NCBI RefSeq assembly: GCF_005960665.1
Contig: NZ_CP040676.1
Span: 1,560,501-1,624,500 of the forward strand
From: Exiguobacterium mexicanum
GTDB lineage: Bacteria; Bacillota; Bacilli; Exiguobacteriales; Exiguobacteriaceae
Length of the DNA stretch: 64,000 nucleotides
Reading direction: 5' to 3'
Shown: piece after piece, positions 38,982 to 47,345 of the stretch
How the letters are laid out: the number at the start of each line of letters is the position of its first letter
Numbering within the stretch: position 1 is the stretch's first letter
Position numbers and translations under genes: made by a program
The notes under the pieces: generated by a model
What the model saw: the letters and a program-made list of their open reading frames with translations, nothing else
Databases searched by the model: none
What the model was told of the DNA's origin: nothing

Positions 38982-39011
38982 ATTGTAACGAAAAACTGAA
39001 AGCGCTGTCTA
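38982..39011 (-). promoter_or_regulatory. Sigma-A promoter of sucCD
   Basis: Minus-strand TAGACA (39006-39011), 18-base spacer, TACAAT (38982-38987). The spacer and -35 are covered by a cre-like sequence. Confidence 0.65.
38996..39010. promoter_or_regulatory. Catabolite-responsive element (cre) for CcpA in the sucCD promoter
   Basis: CTGAAAGCGCTGTCT matches the cre consensus WTGNAANCGNWNNCW at all defined positions except the first. Its position over the -35 and spacer would make bound CcpA a repressor, consistent with glucose repression of sucCD known in B. subtilis. Confidence 0.72.
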
Positions 39012-39053
39012 TCGTTCTTGCTTTAAGTTTTCATCTTTTTTTCATATCTACCC

Positions 39054-39323
39054 CTAGACATCTTCGATTTTTCCTTGTTCCATCTGATAAAGAAACACGA
39101 AAAGCTCGGCGATGACCTGATAAAGGTCGTCCGGGATATGCTCCTCAATCTGTAAAGCGGACAATAGTGACAATAGCGCCGGGTCCTCATGGATCGGGAC
39201 CCCGTTCTCCTGCGCGAGCGCGAGCATGCGCTCGGCGACGAGTCCGCCCCCTTTGGCGACGACACGCGGGGCATCCATCGATTGCTCGTAGGACAAGGCG
39301 ATCGCTTGCTTACGGTCCGTCAT
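39054..39323 (-). CDS. FlhB C-terminal-domain-like protein (YlqH family)
   Basis: An 89-residue soluble protein aligning with the part of FlhB that follows the NPTH cleavage site: it shares DAPRVVAKGGGLVAERM, NGVPIHEDPAL and a C-terminal VIAELFVFLYQMEQ with FlhB. There is no membrane domain and no NPTH. The homologue YlqH occupies this place in B. subtilis. FhlB-type proteins can stand in for the FlhB C-terminal fragment in some bacteria; here the role is unproven. It overlaps the upstream gene by four bases. Confidence 0.8.
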   Translation of the reverse strand: MTDRKQAIALSYEQSMDAPRVVAKGGGLVAERMLALAQENGVPIHEDPALLSLLSALQIEEHIPDDLYQVIAELFVFLYQMEQGKIEDV

Positions 39324-40168
39324 ATGCGTTGGTCCACCTTTCCGAGCGGGGCGAACGTGTCTGGCACGGATTCCCGCTTTTCTTCGAACGAGAAGCGGGA
39401 CAGTTCATAGCCGCTCGCTTCAAGCGCCTTGCTGAGCGACGGCTCATAAGCGTTGACGAACGGGCTCAAATCGTGCCGTTCATTGAACACTTTGATCGTG
39501 ACGTGTCGCTTTTGGACGAGCAGATCGATACCCGTCTCTCCAAACTTCGGTGTCTCCAAAAATAGGACGATGCGTGCGTGGTCGGCGTCAATCATCTCGC
39601 CCTTCGGCGCCTCGAGGCGGAATCGGACTTGTTCAAACGGTCCTAATTGCGGTATGTGAAATGCTTGAGCGACGTATGGCGGCGTCTGAAGGGCATTGAA
39701 CGTCTCCTGAGCCCGGACGAACTGCTCGAACTTCGGGTCCCCTTTCGCTTTGAACAACTCGCCGATGAGTTGCTTCACATCCGACCCGGCTCCGCTCTCG
39801 AGCAGTTGACGCCCTTGCGCCTGAAGCGATTCAGGCGTGTCGAGCGGCTGACGGGCGAGCCGACCGAGTTCCGAACTTAAAAGGGCGAGCGGGGACCGTG
39901 CGGCTTGCGCAAGGGCTTCTGCTTGTTGCGGCACGACTTTCAAGACGAGCTTTGGTTCGAGCTCGGTGACGACCATCTTGTACGTAACATTCTCTTTGAC
40001 GTCAGCGTTCACCCCGACCCGGAACAAGCCTTGCGGCAGTTGCATGACCGCCTCGCCGCCCGGCAGCAGCTGGAGCACCCGACCGACGACCGTATTGCCG
40101 ATGAGCAATTGCCGCGAATTCTGTTCCGTGACCTTGAACGGCATGACGCCTTGATGATCGATCCGCAT
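39320..40168 (-). CDS. YlqG-like protein with FliK-type C-terminus
   Basis: A 282-residue protein of unproven function at the ylqG position. The N-terminal half (about 10-75) is beta-rich with a LLIGNTVVGRVLQLLPGGEA motif, and the middle is Ala/Leu-rich. The C-terminal 90 residues (GETGIDLLVQKRHVTIKVFN, then SLSKALEASGYELSRFSF) have the pattern of the FliK hook-length control domain. Coupled to the FlhB-like gene by a four-base overlap, it forms an apparent FliK/FlhB-like pair outside the fla operon. Confidence 0.7.
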   Translation of the reverse strand: MRIDHQGVMPFKVTEQNSRQLLIGNTVVGRVLQLLPGGEAVMQLPQGLFRVGVNADVKENVTYKMVVTELEPKLVLKVVPQQAEALAQAARSPLALLSSELGRLARQPLDTPESLQAQGRQLLESGAGSDVKQLIGELFKAKGDPKFEQFVRAQETFNALQTPPYVAQAFHIPQLGPFEQVRFRLEAPKGEMIDADHARIVLFLETPKFGETGIDLLVQKRHVTIKVFNERHDLSPFVNAYEPSLSKALEASGYELSRFSFEEKRESVPDTFAPLGKVDQRI

Positions 40169-40179
40169 GATGACCCCTC

Positions 40180-40932
40180 CTACATATGTTTAATCGGCGC
40201 GAACGATTTTCGGTGGATTGGCGTGATCCCATGTTCCGCTAGTCCGGCCAAGTGCGCTTTCGTCCCGTAACCGGCGTTCTGTTCGAAACCGTAGCCGGGA
40301 TAGAGGACGGCGTAGTCTTCCATCATGTTGTCACGGACGACTTTGGCGACGACGCTCGCCGCCGCGATCGATACGCTCCGGGCGTCGCCTTTGATGAGCG
40401 ATTGTTGCGGGATGTCGAGCTCGAGCGTCATCGCGTCAATCAAGAGCGCATCGACTTCACCGAGTTGCCGGACCGCCTCCATCATCGCGAGTTTCGTCGC
40501 CTCGTAAATGTTGACGCGGTCAATCACGTCGGCGTCGACGATGCCGACGCCGACCATGGCCTCGTCCATGAGGGCCCGATACGCGACTTCACGTGCTGAT
40601 GGCGACATCAGTTTCGAGTCGTTCAAGCCCGGATGATAAAATCCTTCCGGCAAGATGACGGCCGCGGCGACGACCGGACCGGCGAGCGGTCCTCGACCGA
40701 CCTCATCGACGCCACCGATGCGGACATAACCGTTTGCCTTCAACTCGTCCTCGAACACGCTCCGGGCCGCATAATCGTCCTGGCGCTCACGTTCGACCTT
40801 GAACTGGCGCTCACGCTGCCTGAGCAACGTCTGGACGCCTGCGCGCGGGTCATCCTTCAGTTCGGCCCGGACTGCTTCCCACTCTTCATATCGGACCGTC
40901 TGTAGCCGTTGTTTAATCGCTTGAATCGTCAT
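40180..40932 (-). CDS. rnhB: Ribonuclease HII
   Basis: Removes ribonucleotides from DNA. It has 250 residues from the ATG at 40932; the 15-residue upstream extension crosses the rbgA terminator. The Asp76-Glu77 metal pair is in GGVDEVGRGPLAGPVV, and DAMTLELDIPQQSLIKGD plus ASVVAKVVRDNMM supply the remaining acidic and conserved motifs. The N-terminal 65-residue extension is as in Bacillus RNase HII. Confidence 0.96.
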   Translation of the reverse strand: MTIQAIKQRLQTVRYEEWEAVRAELKDDPRAGVQTLLRQRERQFKVERERQDDYAARSVFEDELKANGYVRIGGVDEVGRGPLAGPVVAAAVILPEGFYHPGLNDSKLMSPSAREVAYRALMDEAMVGVGIVDADVIDRVNIYEATKLAMMEAVRQLGEVDALLIDAMTLELDIPQQSLIKGDARSVSIAAASVVAKVVRDNMMEDYAVLYPGYGFEQNAGYGTKAHLAGLAEHGITPIHRKSFAPIKHM

Positions 40933-40948
40933 GCTGTTCCTCCTATTC

Positions 40949-40974
40949 AAAAAAGCCCTGTTTGCACAGGACTT
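40949..40974 (-). terminator. Intrinsic terminator/attenuator between rbgA and rnhB
   Basis: AAGCCCTGT pairs with ACAGGACTT (one G-U pair) over a four-base loop, followed on the minus strand by six T residues. The stem reaches the last base of the rbgA stop codon, so translation to the end of rbgA could hinder its folding. Confidence 0.7.
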
Positions 40975-41834
40975 CACGCCATGTCATGGTCGGCCGGTGT
41001 CTCAAGAGAGACCCGTCCGATTTTCTCATGACGTAGTTCGTTCAATAGTAATTCGCTCGCCTTCTCGAAATCGACGTAGCCGCCGCTGACGAGTCCACGT
41101 TTCTTCCCGATCAATTCGAGCAGTTCGACGGCGTCTTCCGGCAGTTGATCGATTTTGAATCGCTCTTTCACCTGTTCCGGATAGCGGGCCGATAGCTCAC
41201 GGGCCGCATAGAGCGCGATATCATCAAGGTTCAAAATATCGTCCTTGATGGCACCGGTCGCCGCCAAGCGATAACCGACCATCTGGTCCTCGAACTTCGG
41301 CCATAGAATCCCCGGCGTATCGAGCAATTCCATCTCGCCGCCTTTCATCTTGATCCATTGCTGACGCTTCGTGACACCCGGACGGTCGCCAGTGACAGCG
41401 ATATTGCGTCCAGCGAGGCGGTTGATGAGCGTCGATTTCCCGACGTTCGGGATGCCGATGATGAGGGCGCGGATCGGACCGGGATTCCGGCCTTTCTCAC
41501 GCATGCGGTCATGCTTCTCTTGCATGAGCTTCTCGGCACCCGACATGAGCTGCTTCAAGCCTTTGCTATGTTTCGCGTCGACGGCGACGACCTCGACGTC
41601 GTCACGCTTCAAGGCGCGGAGCCAGGCGTCGGTGACGACGGGATCGGCCATATCGGCTTTATTCAAGACGATGAGACGCGGTTTGCCTTCTGTGATCTCA
41701 TCGACCATCGGGTTACGGCTCGATTGTGGGACGCGTGCATCGACGAGTTCGATGACGACATCGATGAGCTTTAACTTTTCTGTTACTTGTCTTCGTGCCT
41801 TGGCCATGTGGCCAGGGAACCATTGAATTGCCAA
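40974..41834 (-). CDS. rbgA: Ribosome biogenesis GTPase RbgA (YlqF)
   Basis: Circularly permuted GTPase required for late 50S assembly. In the 286 residues the G4 motif LNKADMADP precedes the G1 loop GIPNVGKST and G3 DTPGILWP, the permuted order. The N-terminus has [16 protein letters not shown], and the C-terminal RNA-binding domain spans about 200-280. It lies between lepB and rnhB. Confidence 0.97.
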   Translation of the reverse strand: MAIQWFPGHMAKARRQVTEKLKLIDVVIELVDARVPQSSRNPMVDEITEGKPRLIVLNKADMADPVVTDAWLRALKRDDVEVVAVDAKHSKGLKQLMSGAEKLMQEKHDRMREKGRNPGPIRALIIGIPNVGKSTLINRLAGRNIAVTGDRPGVTKRQQWIKMKGGEMELLDTPGILWPKFEDQMVGYRLAATGAIKDDILNLDDIALYAARELSARYPEQVKERFKIDQLPEDAVELLELIGKKRGLVSGGYVDFEKASELLLNELRHEKIGRVSLETPADHDMA

Positions 41835-41846
41835 AAAAACACCACC

Positions 41847-42389
41847 TTATTCTTGTACGGTCCCGAAATCGCCGAGCGGCCAGAACACGAAGTTCGTTTT
41901 GCCGACGACGTCCTCTTTCGGGACAAAGCCGATTTCACGGCTGTCTTTCGAGTTTTGTCGATTGTCACCCATCACAAAGTACGAACCTTCCGGGACGACC
42001 GTTTCGCCCGTCACTTGTTCGAGCGTGAAGTTTTCGGTAAGAGGAAAGCCGTTCATCTGGGCCTGGAAATCCTCTAAATACGGTTCATCGACCGCTTCGC
42101 CGTTCAAGTAAAGCGTATCGTCCCGATATTCGAGCGTGTCGCCAGGAATGGCGATGACGCGTTTAATATAGTCTTTTGATTCCGTCGCGTGGAAGACGAT
42201 AATATCGCCCCGATCGAGCTCACCGACGTAGTTCGAAATTTTGCTAACGATCATGCGATCGGCATTTTGGAGCGTCGGCATCATTGACTCTCCCTCGACG
42301 ATGACAGGTACAAAGATGAACGTCCGGATCACGAACGCGATGACGAGCGCCACGACGATCGCCTTAAGCCAACTGAACACTTCTTTCAA
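41847..42389 (-). CDS. lepB: Type I signal peptidase
   Basis: Cleaves signal peptides of secreted proteins at the outer membrane face. The 180 residues have one N-terminal membrane anchor (about 8-27), catalytic Ser35 in VEGESMMPTL and Lys76 in DYIKRVIAIPGD, followed by VMGDNRQNSKDSR. It is the short Gram-positive SipS/T-like form. Several paralogues are usual in Bacilli; this one lies beside rplS. Confidence 0.95.
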   Translation of the reverse strand: MKEVFSWLKAIVVALVIAFVIRTFIFVPVIVEGESMMPTLQNADRMIVSKISNYVGELDRGDIIVFHATESKDYIKRVIAIPGDTLEYRDDTLYLNGEAVDEPYLEDFQAQMNGFPLTENFTLEQVTGETVVPEGSYFVMGDNRQNSKDSREIGFVPKEDVVGKTNFVFWPLGDFGTVQE

Positions 42390-42419
42390 CTTGCCTCACT
42401 CCTCTGTCCGTTTGAACTT

Positions 42420-42447
42420 ATTGTACTAGAAAAAAAGAAGCTTGTCG
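42420..42447 (-). promoter_or_regulatory. Candidate lepB promoter embedded in the rplS terminator
   Basis: Minus-strand TACAAT (42420-42425) has GCGACA at 17-base spacing. That -35 lies within the stem of the rplS terminator. The -10 is good and the -35 only 4/6, so confidence is modest. Confidence 0.4.
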
Positions 42448-42461
42448 CAAGCGACAAGCTT
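42430..42461 (-). terminator. Intrinsic terminator of the rpsP-rimM-trmD-rplS operon
   Basis: AAGCTTGTCGC pairs perfectly with GCGACAAGCTT and is followed on the minus strand by CTTTTTTT. Confidence 0.9.
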
Positions 42462-42471
42462 AATCCCCATC

Positions 42472-42825
42472 TTAACGACGGATTTCTTTAATACGTGCTG
42501 CTTTACCGCGAAGGTTGCGGAGGTAGTAGAGTTTCGCACGACGGACTTTACCGTAACGAACGACTTCGATTTGCGCGACACGCGGTGAGTGAAGCGGGAA
42601 TGCACGCTCAACACCTACGCCGTAAGAAATCTTACGGACTGTGAATGTTTCGCTGATGCCGCCACCTTTACGCTTAATGACAACGCCTTCGAAGATCTGG
42701 ATACGCTCACGCGTTCCCTCTACGACTTTAACGTGGACACGTACTGTGTCACCAGGACGGAAAGCAGGTACGTCCGATTTGAATTGTTCTTCTGTGATTT
42801 CACGGAACAGTTTTTGTGTGTTCAT
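42472..42825 (-). CDS. rplS: 50S ribosomal protein L19
   Basis: Lies at the subunit interface. The 117 residues begin [15 protein letters not shown] and contain [20 protein letters not shown] and the signature [20 protein letters not shown]. The upstream 18-residue extension is part of a leader, as the ATG at 42825 follows AAAGGAG. Last gene of the operon. Confidence 0.97.
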   Translation of the reverse strand: MNTQKLFREITEEQFKSDVPAFRPGDTVRVHVKVVEGTRERIQIFEGVVIKRKGGGISETFTVRKISYGVGVERAFPLHSPRVAQIEVVRYGKVRRAKLYYLRNLRGKAARIKEIRR

Positions 42826-42939
42826 GAATTGTTCTCCTTTTTCTTCAATGTTCATATCTTCATCTGCCCAAGCATCCAACAGCGGAACATCGGTAATCGG
42901 TGGGGGTTAACCCACATGCTCAAACATAGCATAATTTGG
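42826..42939 (-). promoter_or_regulatory. Candidate L19 (rplS) leader
   Basis: A 114-base untranslated gap between trmD and rplS holds a small hairpin (GTGGG/CCCAC at 42900-42915) and a GC-containing stretch before the ribosome site. Rfam describes an L19 leader before rplS in low-GC Gram-positives; the position fits, but I cannot confirm the consensus by eye. Confidence 0.35.
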
Positions 42940-43656
42940 TCAATCGCGCAACGATTCAATGAATTTTTTATCCGCCTTCGACAGGTCGATTTGCTCGAGC
43001 AGTTCCGGCCGCCGTCGATACGTGCGTTCAAGTGACCGTTCACGACGCCACGTCTCGATGTTGGCATGATTGCCCGACAAGAGGACGTCCGGTACCTTGA
43101 GACCCCGGAAGTCGGCTGGACGCGTATAGTGCGGATATTCGAGGAGTCCCGTCGAAAACGAGTCGTCCTCGTGGCTCGCCTGGTCGCCGAGCACTTCCGG
43201 GATGAGGCGCACCGTGGCATCGATCATGACCATCGCCGCGAGCTCACCGCCGGTCATGACGAAATCGCCGATTGACACTTCGTCCGTCGCAAGCTCGTCA
43301 TGGATCCGTTGGTCGAACCCTTCATAATGACCGCACAAAAAGATAAGGTGTTCCTCGGACGCCCACTCTTCTGCCATTCGTTGATCAAAACGGCGTCCGG
43401 TCGGTGTCGTGACGATGACACGGGGTCGCGTCTTCGCGATCGCGTCAATGGCGTCAAAAATCGGTTGCGGGGTGAGTAGCATGCCCGCCCCGCCCCCGTA
43501 CGGATAATCGTCGACTTTGTGGTGCTTGTTCGTCGAGAAGTCACGGAAGTTCGTGAACGCCATCTCGACGTGACCGAGCGTGCGCGCCCGTCCGACGATC
43601 GAATGATCGAGCGGGGCGAACATCTCAGGGAATAAGGTTAAGACATCAATCTTCAT
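42940..43656 (-). CDS. trmD: tRNA (guanine-N1)-methyltransferase TrmD
   Basis: Makes m1G37 next to the anticodon, using SAM bound in a trefoil knot. The 238 residues show [13 protein letters not shown], the knot segment [20 protein letters not shown] and [18 protein letters not shown]. Overlaps rimM by 11 bases. Confidence 0.98.
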   Translation of the reverse strand: MKIDVLTLFPEMFAPLDHSIVGRARTLGHVEMAFTNFRDFSTNKHHKVDDYPYGGGAGMLLTPQPIFDAIDAIAKTRPRVIVTTPTGRRFDQRMAEEWASEEHLIFLCGHYEGFDQRIHDELATDEVSIGDFVMTGGELAAMVMIDATVRLIPEVLGDQASHEDDSFSTGLLEYPHYTRPADFRGLKVPDVLLSGNHANIETWRRERSLERTYRRRPELLEQIDLSKADKKFIESLRD

Positions 43657-44161
43657 CGTCGATCATTCCCGGAATCGGGGTGATGACGACACGTTTCGCC
43701 TCGACATCGATGTCGCTCACGACCGATTCGATGTACGGGATGAGCGCATCCGACTTGCCAGGACGTTTGATGACCCAGACGTCGTTCGCGCCGGTCTCGA
43801 AGATGTCATCGACGACTCCGATGACCTCACCATCGACGACAGCTTCACAGCCGATAATCTCATGGTAATAAAACTCATGTTCCGGCAACTCGTGGACGTG
43901 CTCGACGTGGACATACAGCTTCATCCCTTTATATTTCTCGACGAGATTGATGTTCTCGAGCCCTTTGAACGTGACGAGATGGAACTGCTTGTGTGGACGA
44001 TACGTCGTCACTTCGAACGGCACTTTCTTGCCGTCGATGTCTAAATAGAGCGTCTCGCCCTTCTTGAAGCGCTCCGCCGGAAAATCGGTCGCGGCGAGCA
44101 ACTTCAATTCTCCTTTTAAGCCATGGGTGTTGGCGATCTTACCTACGTATAACCATTCCAT
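43646..44161 (-). CDS. rimM: 16S rRNA processing protein RimM
   Basis: 30S maturation factor that binds S19. The 171 residues have an N-terminal RimM domain ([20 protein letters not shown]) and a C-terminal PRC barrel (about 95-165) with [20 protein letters not shown] and [11 protein letters not shown]. The start follows rpsP directly; the ylqC (KhpA) and ylqD genes found between rpsP and rimM in B. subtilis are not present. Confidence 0.96.
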   Translation of the reverse strand: MEWLYVGKIANTHGLKGELKLLAATDFPAERFKKGETLYLDIDGKKVPFEVTTYRPHKQFHLVTFKGLENINLVEKYKGMKLYVHVEHVHELPEHEFYYHEIIGCEAVVDGEVIGVVDDIFETGANDVWVIKRPGKSDALIPYIESVVSDIDVEAKRVVITPIPGMIDDED

Positions 44162-44177
44162 TGTTATGCCTCCTCAC

Positions 44178-44208
44178 AAAAATGGGCCGACCTCATAAAA
44201 GGTCGGCC
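44178..44208 (-). terminator. Intrinsic terminator/attenuator between rpsP and rimM
   Basis: GGCCGACCT pairs with AGGTCGGCC over a short loop; the minus-strand RNA continues CAUUUUUG. It would reduce rimM-trmD-rplS relative to rpsP unless read through. Confidence 0.7.
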
Positions 44209-44214
44209 ACATCC

Positions 44215-44490
44215 TTACTTCGCGTTTTTCGCGTTGTGGAATTTCTCCATGATCCCTGCTTTAGAGAACAAGTTACGTACTGTGTCAGATGGCTTCGCGC
44301 CGTCTGACAACCATTTGAGAGCGAGTTCTTCGTTGATGCGAACTTCTGCTTCTGGTTTTGCAACCGGGTTGTAGTGACCGAGTTGCTCGATGAAGCGGCC
44401 ATCACGTGGTGAACGTGAATCAGCTACAACGATCCGGTAGAAAGGTGATTTGTTTGCGCCCATGCGCTTGAGACGAATTTTAACTGCCAT
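44215..44490 (-). CDS. rpsP: 30S ribosomal protein S16
   Basis: Small-subunit assembly protein. The 91 residues start [20 protein letters not shown] and include [20 protein letters not shown] and the [20 protein letters not shown] segment. A strong promoter lies directly upstream in the ffh-rpsP gap. Confidence 0.98.
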   Translation of the reverse strand: MAVKIRLKRMGANKSPFYRIVVADSRSPRDGRFIEQLGHYNPVAKPEAEVRINEELALKWLSDGAKPSDTVRNLFSKAGIMEKFHNAKNAK

Positions 44491-44534
44491 GGTAATATAC
44501 CTCCATCATGTGTTTAAGAATTGACAACTTTAAT

Positions 44535-44563
44535 AGTATACTGCTTTTTTGTCCGACTGACAA
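44535..44563 (-). promoter_or_regulatory. Sigma-A promoter of rpsP
   Basis: Minus-strand TTGTCA (44558-44563), 17-base spacer, TATACT (44535-44540), in the 81-base gap after ffh. Confidence 0.8.
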
Positions 44564-44571
44564 AAGTTTTC

Positions 44572-45912
44572 TTAGAAGAATGGAAGGCCGAGACCTTTTT
44601 TCTTCCCTTTCATTTGTCCTGACATCTGCTTCATGAGCTTCTTCATGTCATCGAACTGTTTGATGAGACGGTTCACTTCCTGGATGGAGCGACCGCTCCC
44701 TTTTGCGATCCGCTTGCGACGACTCGCGTTGAGCACTTCAGGATTGGAGCGCTCATGCTTCGTCATCGAGCGAATGATCGCCTCGACATGATCAAGTTGC
44801 TTCTCGTCGATTTGGACGTTCTTCAACCCTTTCATCTTACCTGCACCAGGTAACATCGAGAGCAATTCATCAATCGGGCCCATGTTTTTCACTTGACCCA
44901 ATTGCTCGATAAAATCATCGAACGTGAACGATGCGTCGCGAATTTTGCTTTCAAGCTCTTTCGCGGCATCTTGGTCCATCTGTGACTCGGCTTTTTCAAT
45001 GAGCGTGAGCACGTCACCCATTCCAAGAATCCGTGACGCCATGCGTTCCGGGTGGAAAGGTTCGAGGGCATCCAACTTTTCACCGAGACCGACGAACTTA
45101 ATCGGCGCTCCCGTGACTGCCTTGATTGAAAGGGCTGCCCCACCACGTGTGTCACCGTCGAGCTTCGTGAGCACGACGCCGGTGATTCCGAGTTTCTCAT
45201 TGAAGCTATCGGCCACGTTGACCGCATCTTGACCCGTCATCGCATCGACGACGAGGAAGATTTCATTTGGTTTGGCAATCGTCTTCACGTTTTCGAGCTC
45301 GCCCATGAGCGTCTCGTCAATATGAAGTCGACCGGCCGTATCGATCAACACGAAATCGTGATGATTGGTTTTGGCGTACTCGAGCGCTTTTGTGACGATT
45401 TCTTCCGGCTTCACTTGGTCGCCAAGTGAGAACACCGGTAAATCGAGCTGCTTGCCGAGTGTCTCGAGCTGTTTGATGGCCGCAGGCCGATAAATATCTG
45501 CCGCGACGAGAAGTGGACTCCGGTTATGCTTTTTGCGAATCAAATTCGCGAGCTTACCGGTCGTCGTCGTTTTCCCCGCACCTTGTAACCCGACCATCAT
45601 GACGACTGTCGGTGGTTTTGGGTTAAATGTGATTGGGACGACGTCGCTTCCCATCAAGTTCGTTAGCTCTTCATGAACGATTTTGACAACTTGTTGGCCA
45701 GGTGTCAACGATTTCATGACGTCTTGGCCGATGGCCCGCTCTTTCACGTCGTTGACGAACTGTTTGACCACTTTGAAGTTGACATCGGCTTCAAGGAGAG
45801 CGAGACGAACTTCTCTCATCATCTCTTTGACATCTGCTTCGGAAATTTTACCTTTCCCCCGCATTTTCGCCAGTGTCGATTGCAACCGTTCGGATAATCC
45901 TTCAAATGCCAT
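44572..45912 (-). CDS. ffh: Signal recognition particle protein Ffh
   Basis: GTPase that binds signal sequences and 4.5S/6S-like SRP RNA. The 446 residues have an N domain, a G domain with P-loop GLQGAGKTTTTGKL near 108 and LIDTAGRLHIDETLMGEL. A methionine-rich M domain ends MKKLMKQMSGQMKGKKKGLG. It follows ylxM and pairs functionally with ftsY encoded just upstream. Confidence 0.98.
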   Translation of the reverse strand: MAFEGLSERLQSTLAKMRGKGKISEADVKEMMREVRLALLEADVNFKVVKQFVNDVKERAIGQDVMKSLTPGQQVVKIVHEELTNLMGSDVVPITFNPKPPTVVMMVGLQGAGKTTTTGKLANLIRKKHNRSPLLVAADIYRPAAIKQLETLGKQLDLPVFSLGDQVKPEEIVTKALEYAKTNHHDFVLIDTAGRLHIDETLMGELENVKTIAKPNEIFLVVDAMTGQDAVNVADSFNEKLGITGVVLTKLDGDTRGGAALSIKAVTGAPIKFVGLGEKLDALEPFHPERMASRILGMGDVLTLIEKAESQMDQDAAKELESKIRDASFTFDDFIEQLGQVKNMGPIDELLSMLPGAGKMKGLKNVQIDEKQLDHVEAIIRSMTKHERSNPEVLNASRRKRIAKGSGRSIQEVNRLIKQFDDMKKLMKQMSGQMKGKKKGLGLPFF

Positions 45913-45923
45913 GCTTCAGCCCC

Positions 45924-46247
45924 CTACTCTAAATTCTCAAGCGCCGAAATCGTTTCCGTCAAATCGGGCGAGTGCTCGACTTGACGTTTGAGCGTTTGAA
46001 GCAGTTGTTGCCGCTGTTCGAATTTCTCGAACAAGGCCAACTTCTCCTCATACTGCTCAAGCATCGCTTCGGTACGCTTTATGTTATCGTAGACCGCTTG
46101 ACGGCTGACTTCAAACTCTTCCGCAATCTCTCCGAGCGAGTAGTCATCTAGGTAATAAAGAGACATGTAGTTGCGCTGTTTCGGTGTGAGAAGCGCTTGA
46201 TAAAAATCGAACAGATAGTTCATTCGATTCGTCTTTTCGAGCGACAT
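45924..46247 (-). CDS. ylxM: YlxM family helix-turn-helix protein
   Basis: A 107-residue DNA-binding-type protein, beginning [20 protein letters not shown], with a sigma-region-4-like helix-turn-helix ([20 protein letters not shown]) and a coiled C-terminus. In streptococci YlxM modulates SRP; here it is co-transcribed with ffh, which supports a link. I use the ATG at 46247 after GGAGGTGGAGGT; a GTG five codons upstream overlaps that ribosome site. Confidence 0.93.
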   Translation of the reverse strand: MSLEKTNRMNYLFDFYQALLTPKQRNYMSLYYLDDYSLGEIAEEFEVSRQAVYDNIKRTEAMLEQYEEKLALFEKFEQRQQLLQTLKRQVEHSPDLTETISALENLE

Positions 46248-46292
46248 GACCTCCACCTCCACATGTTAAGTGAAATCCCTTTACAACTACCA

Positions 46293-46321
46293 ATAGTACA
46301 GCCGTCCCCACCTCTTGTCAA
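46293..46321 (-). promoter_or_regulatory. Sigma-A promoter of ylxM-ffh
   Basis: Consensus TTGACA (46316-46321) with a 17-base spacer and TACTAT (46293-46298) on the minus strand. No terminator separates it from ftsY. Confidence 0.85.
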
Positions 46322-46343
46322 GTTTTTTTCTTAACAGTGAAAG

Positions 46344-47345
46344 TTAGGCGAGGTCATCGTTTGTCTGTTGTTTTTCTTCGAAGATGTCCCCGAATAATCC
46401 GTACACGAACTGTTCCGGGTCGAACGCCTGTAAATCATCAACTTTCTCACCGAGACCGACATATTTGACCGGGATATCGAGCTCGTTTCGAATCGCAAGC
46501 ACGATCCCCCCTTTAGCCGTCCCGTCGAGCTTCGTGAGGACGATCCCGCTCACGTTCGTCGCTTCTTTGAACGCTTTCGCTTGAACCATCGCGTTTTGTC
46601 CCGTTGTGGCATCTAACGCGAGCAATACCTCGTGCGGCCCGTTCGGTACTTCACGTTCGATGACGCGCTTCACTTTCTCGAGCTCTTTCATCAAGTTGAC
46701 CTTGTTTTGCAAACGACCGGCCGTGTCACAGATCAAGACGTCGACGCCGCGTGATTTCGCTGCCTGCACAGCGTCGAACACGACCGCAGCCGGGTCCGAC
46801 CCTTCGGCTTGACGGATGACCGGGACTCCGACCCGTTCACCCCAGACTTGGAGCTGATCGATGGCACCGGCCCGGAACGTGTCGCCTGCCGCGAGCATGA
46901 CCGAACGCCCTTCCGACTTCAATTGATGGGCGAGTTTGCCGATCGTCGTCGTTTTGCCGACACCATTGACGCCGACGAACAAGATGACCGTCAATCCGTC
47001 CTGCATGTTCAACTCACGATCCGCCTCGTCTTCTTGGAGACGGTTCGCCACGACTTCGACGAGGGCGTCACGGACAGCGACCGGGTCTTTCAAATTGCGA
47101 CGTTTCACCTCCTCTTTCAAATCTTCGACGAGGTCCATCGTCGTCGTCACGCCGACATCCGCCTGGATGAGCAAATCCTCGAGTTCATCGAAGAAATCCT
47201 CATCGACTTCGCGGAACCGATAGACGAGGTCGTTGACGGCACTGGCAAATCCGTCTCGTGTCTTCGTCAATCCGTCGGTAAACTTTTGCGACACCTCTTG
47301 TGTCGAGGTCGTCAATTTATCTTTTAACTTCTTAAAAAAACTCAA
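46344..47345 (-). CDS. ftsY: Signal recognition particle receptor FtsY
   Basis: Membrane-associated GTPase that receives SRP complexes. The 333 residues have a short, lysine-rich N-terminus without a long acidic A domain, then NG domains with P-loop GVNGVGKT at about 125-132, ICDTAGRLQNKVNLMKELEK and VLTKLDGTAKGG. It overlaps the smc stop by four bases. Confidence 0.97.
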   Translation of the reverse strand: MSFFKKLKDKLTTSTQEVSQKFTDGLTKTRDGFASAVNDLVYRFREVDEDFFDELEDLLIQADVGVTTTMDLVEDLKEEVKRRNLKDPVAVRDALVEVVANRLQEDEADRELNMQDGLTVILFVGVNGVGKTTTIGKLAHQLKSEGRSVMLAAGDTFRAGAIDQLQVWGERVGVPVIRQAEGSDPAAVVFDAVQAAKSRGVDVLICDTAGRLQNKVNLMKELEKVKRVIEREVPNGPHEVLLALDATTGQNAMVQAKAFKEATNVSGIVLTKLDGTAKGGIVLAIRNELDIPVKYVGLGEKVDDLQAFDPEQFVYGLFGDIFEEKQQTNDDLA

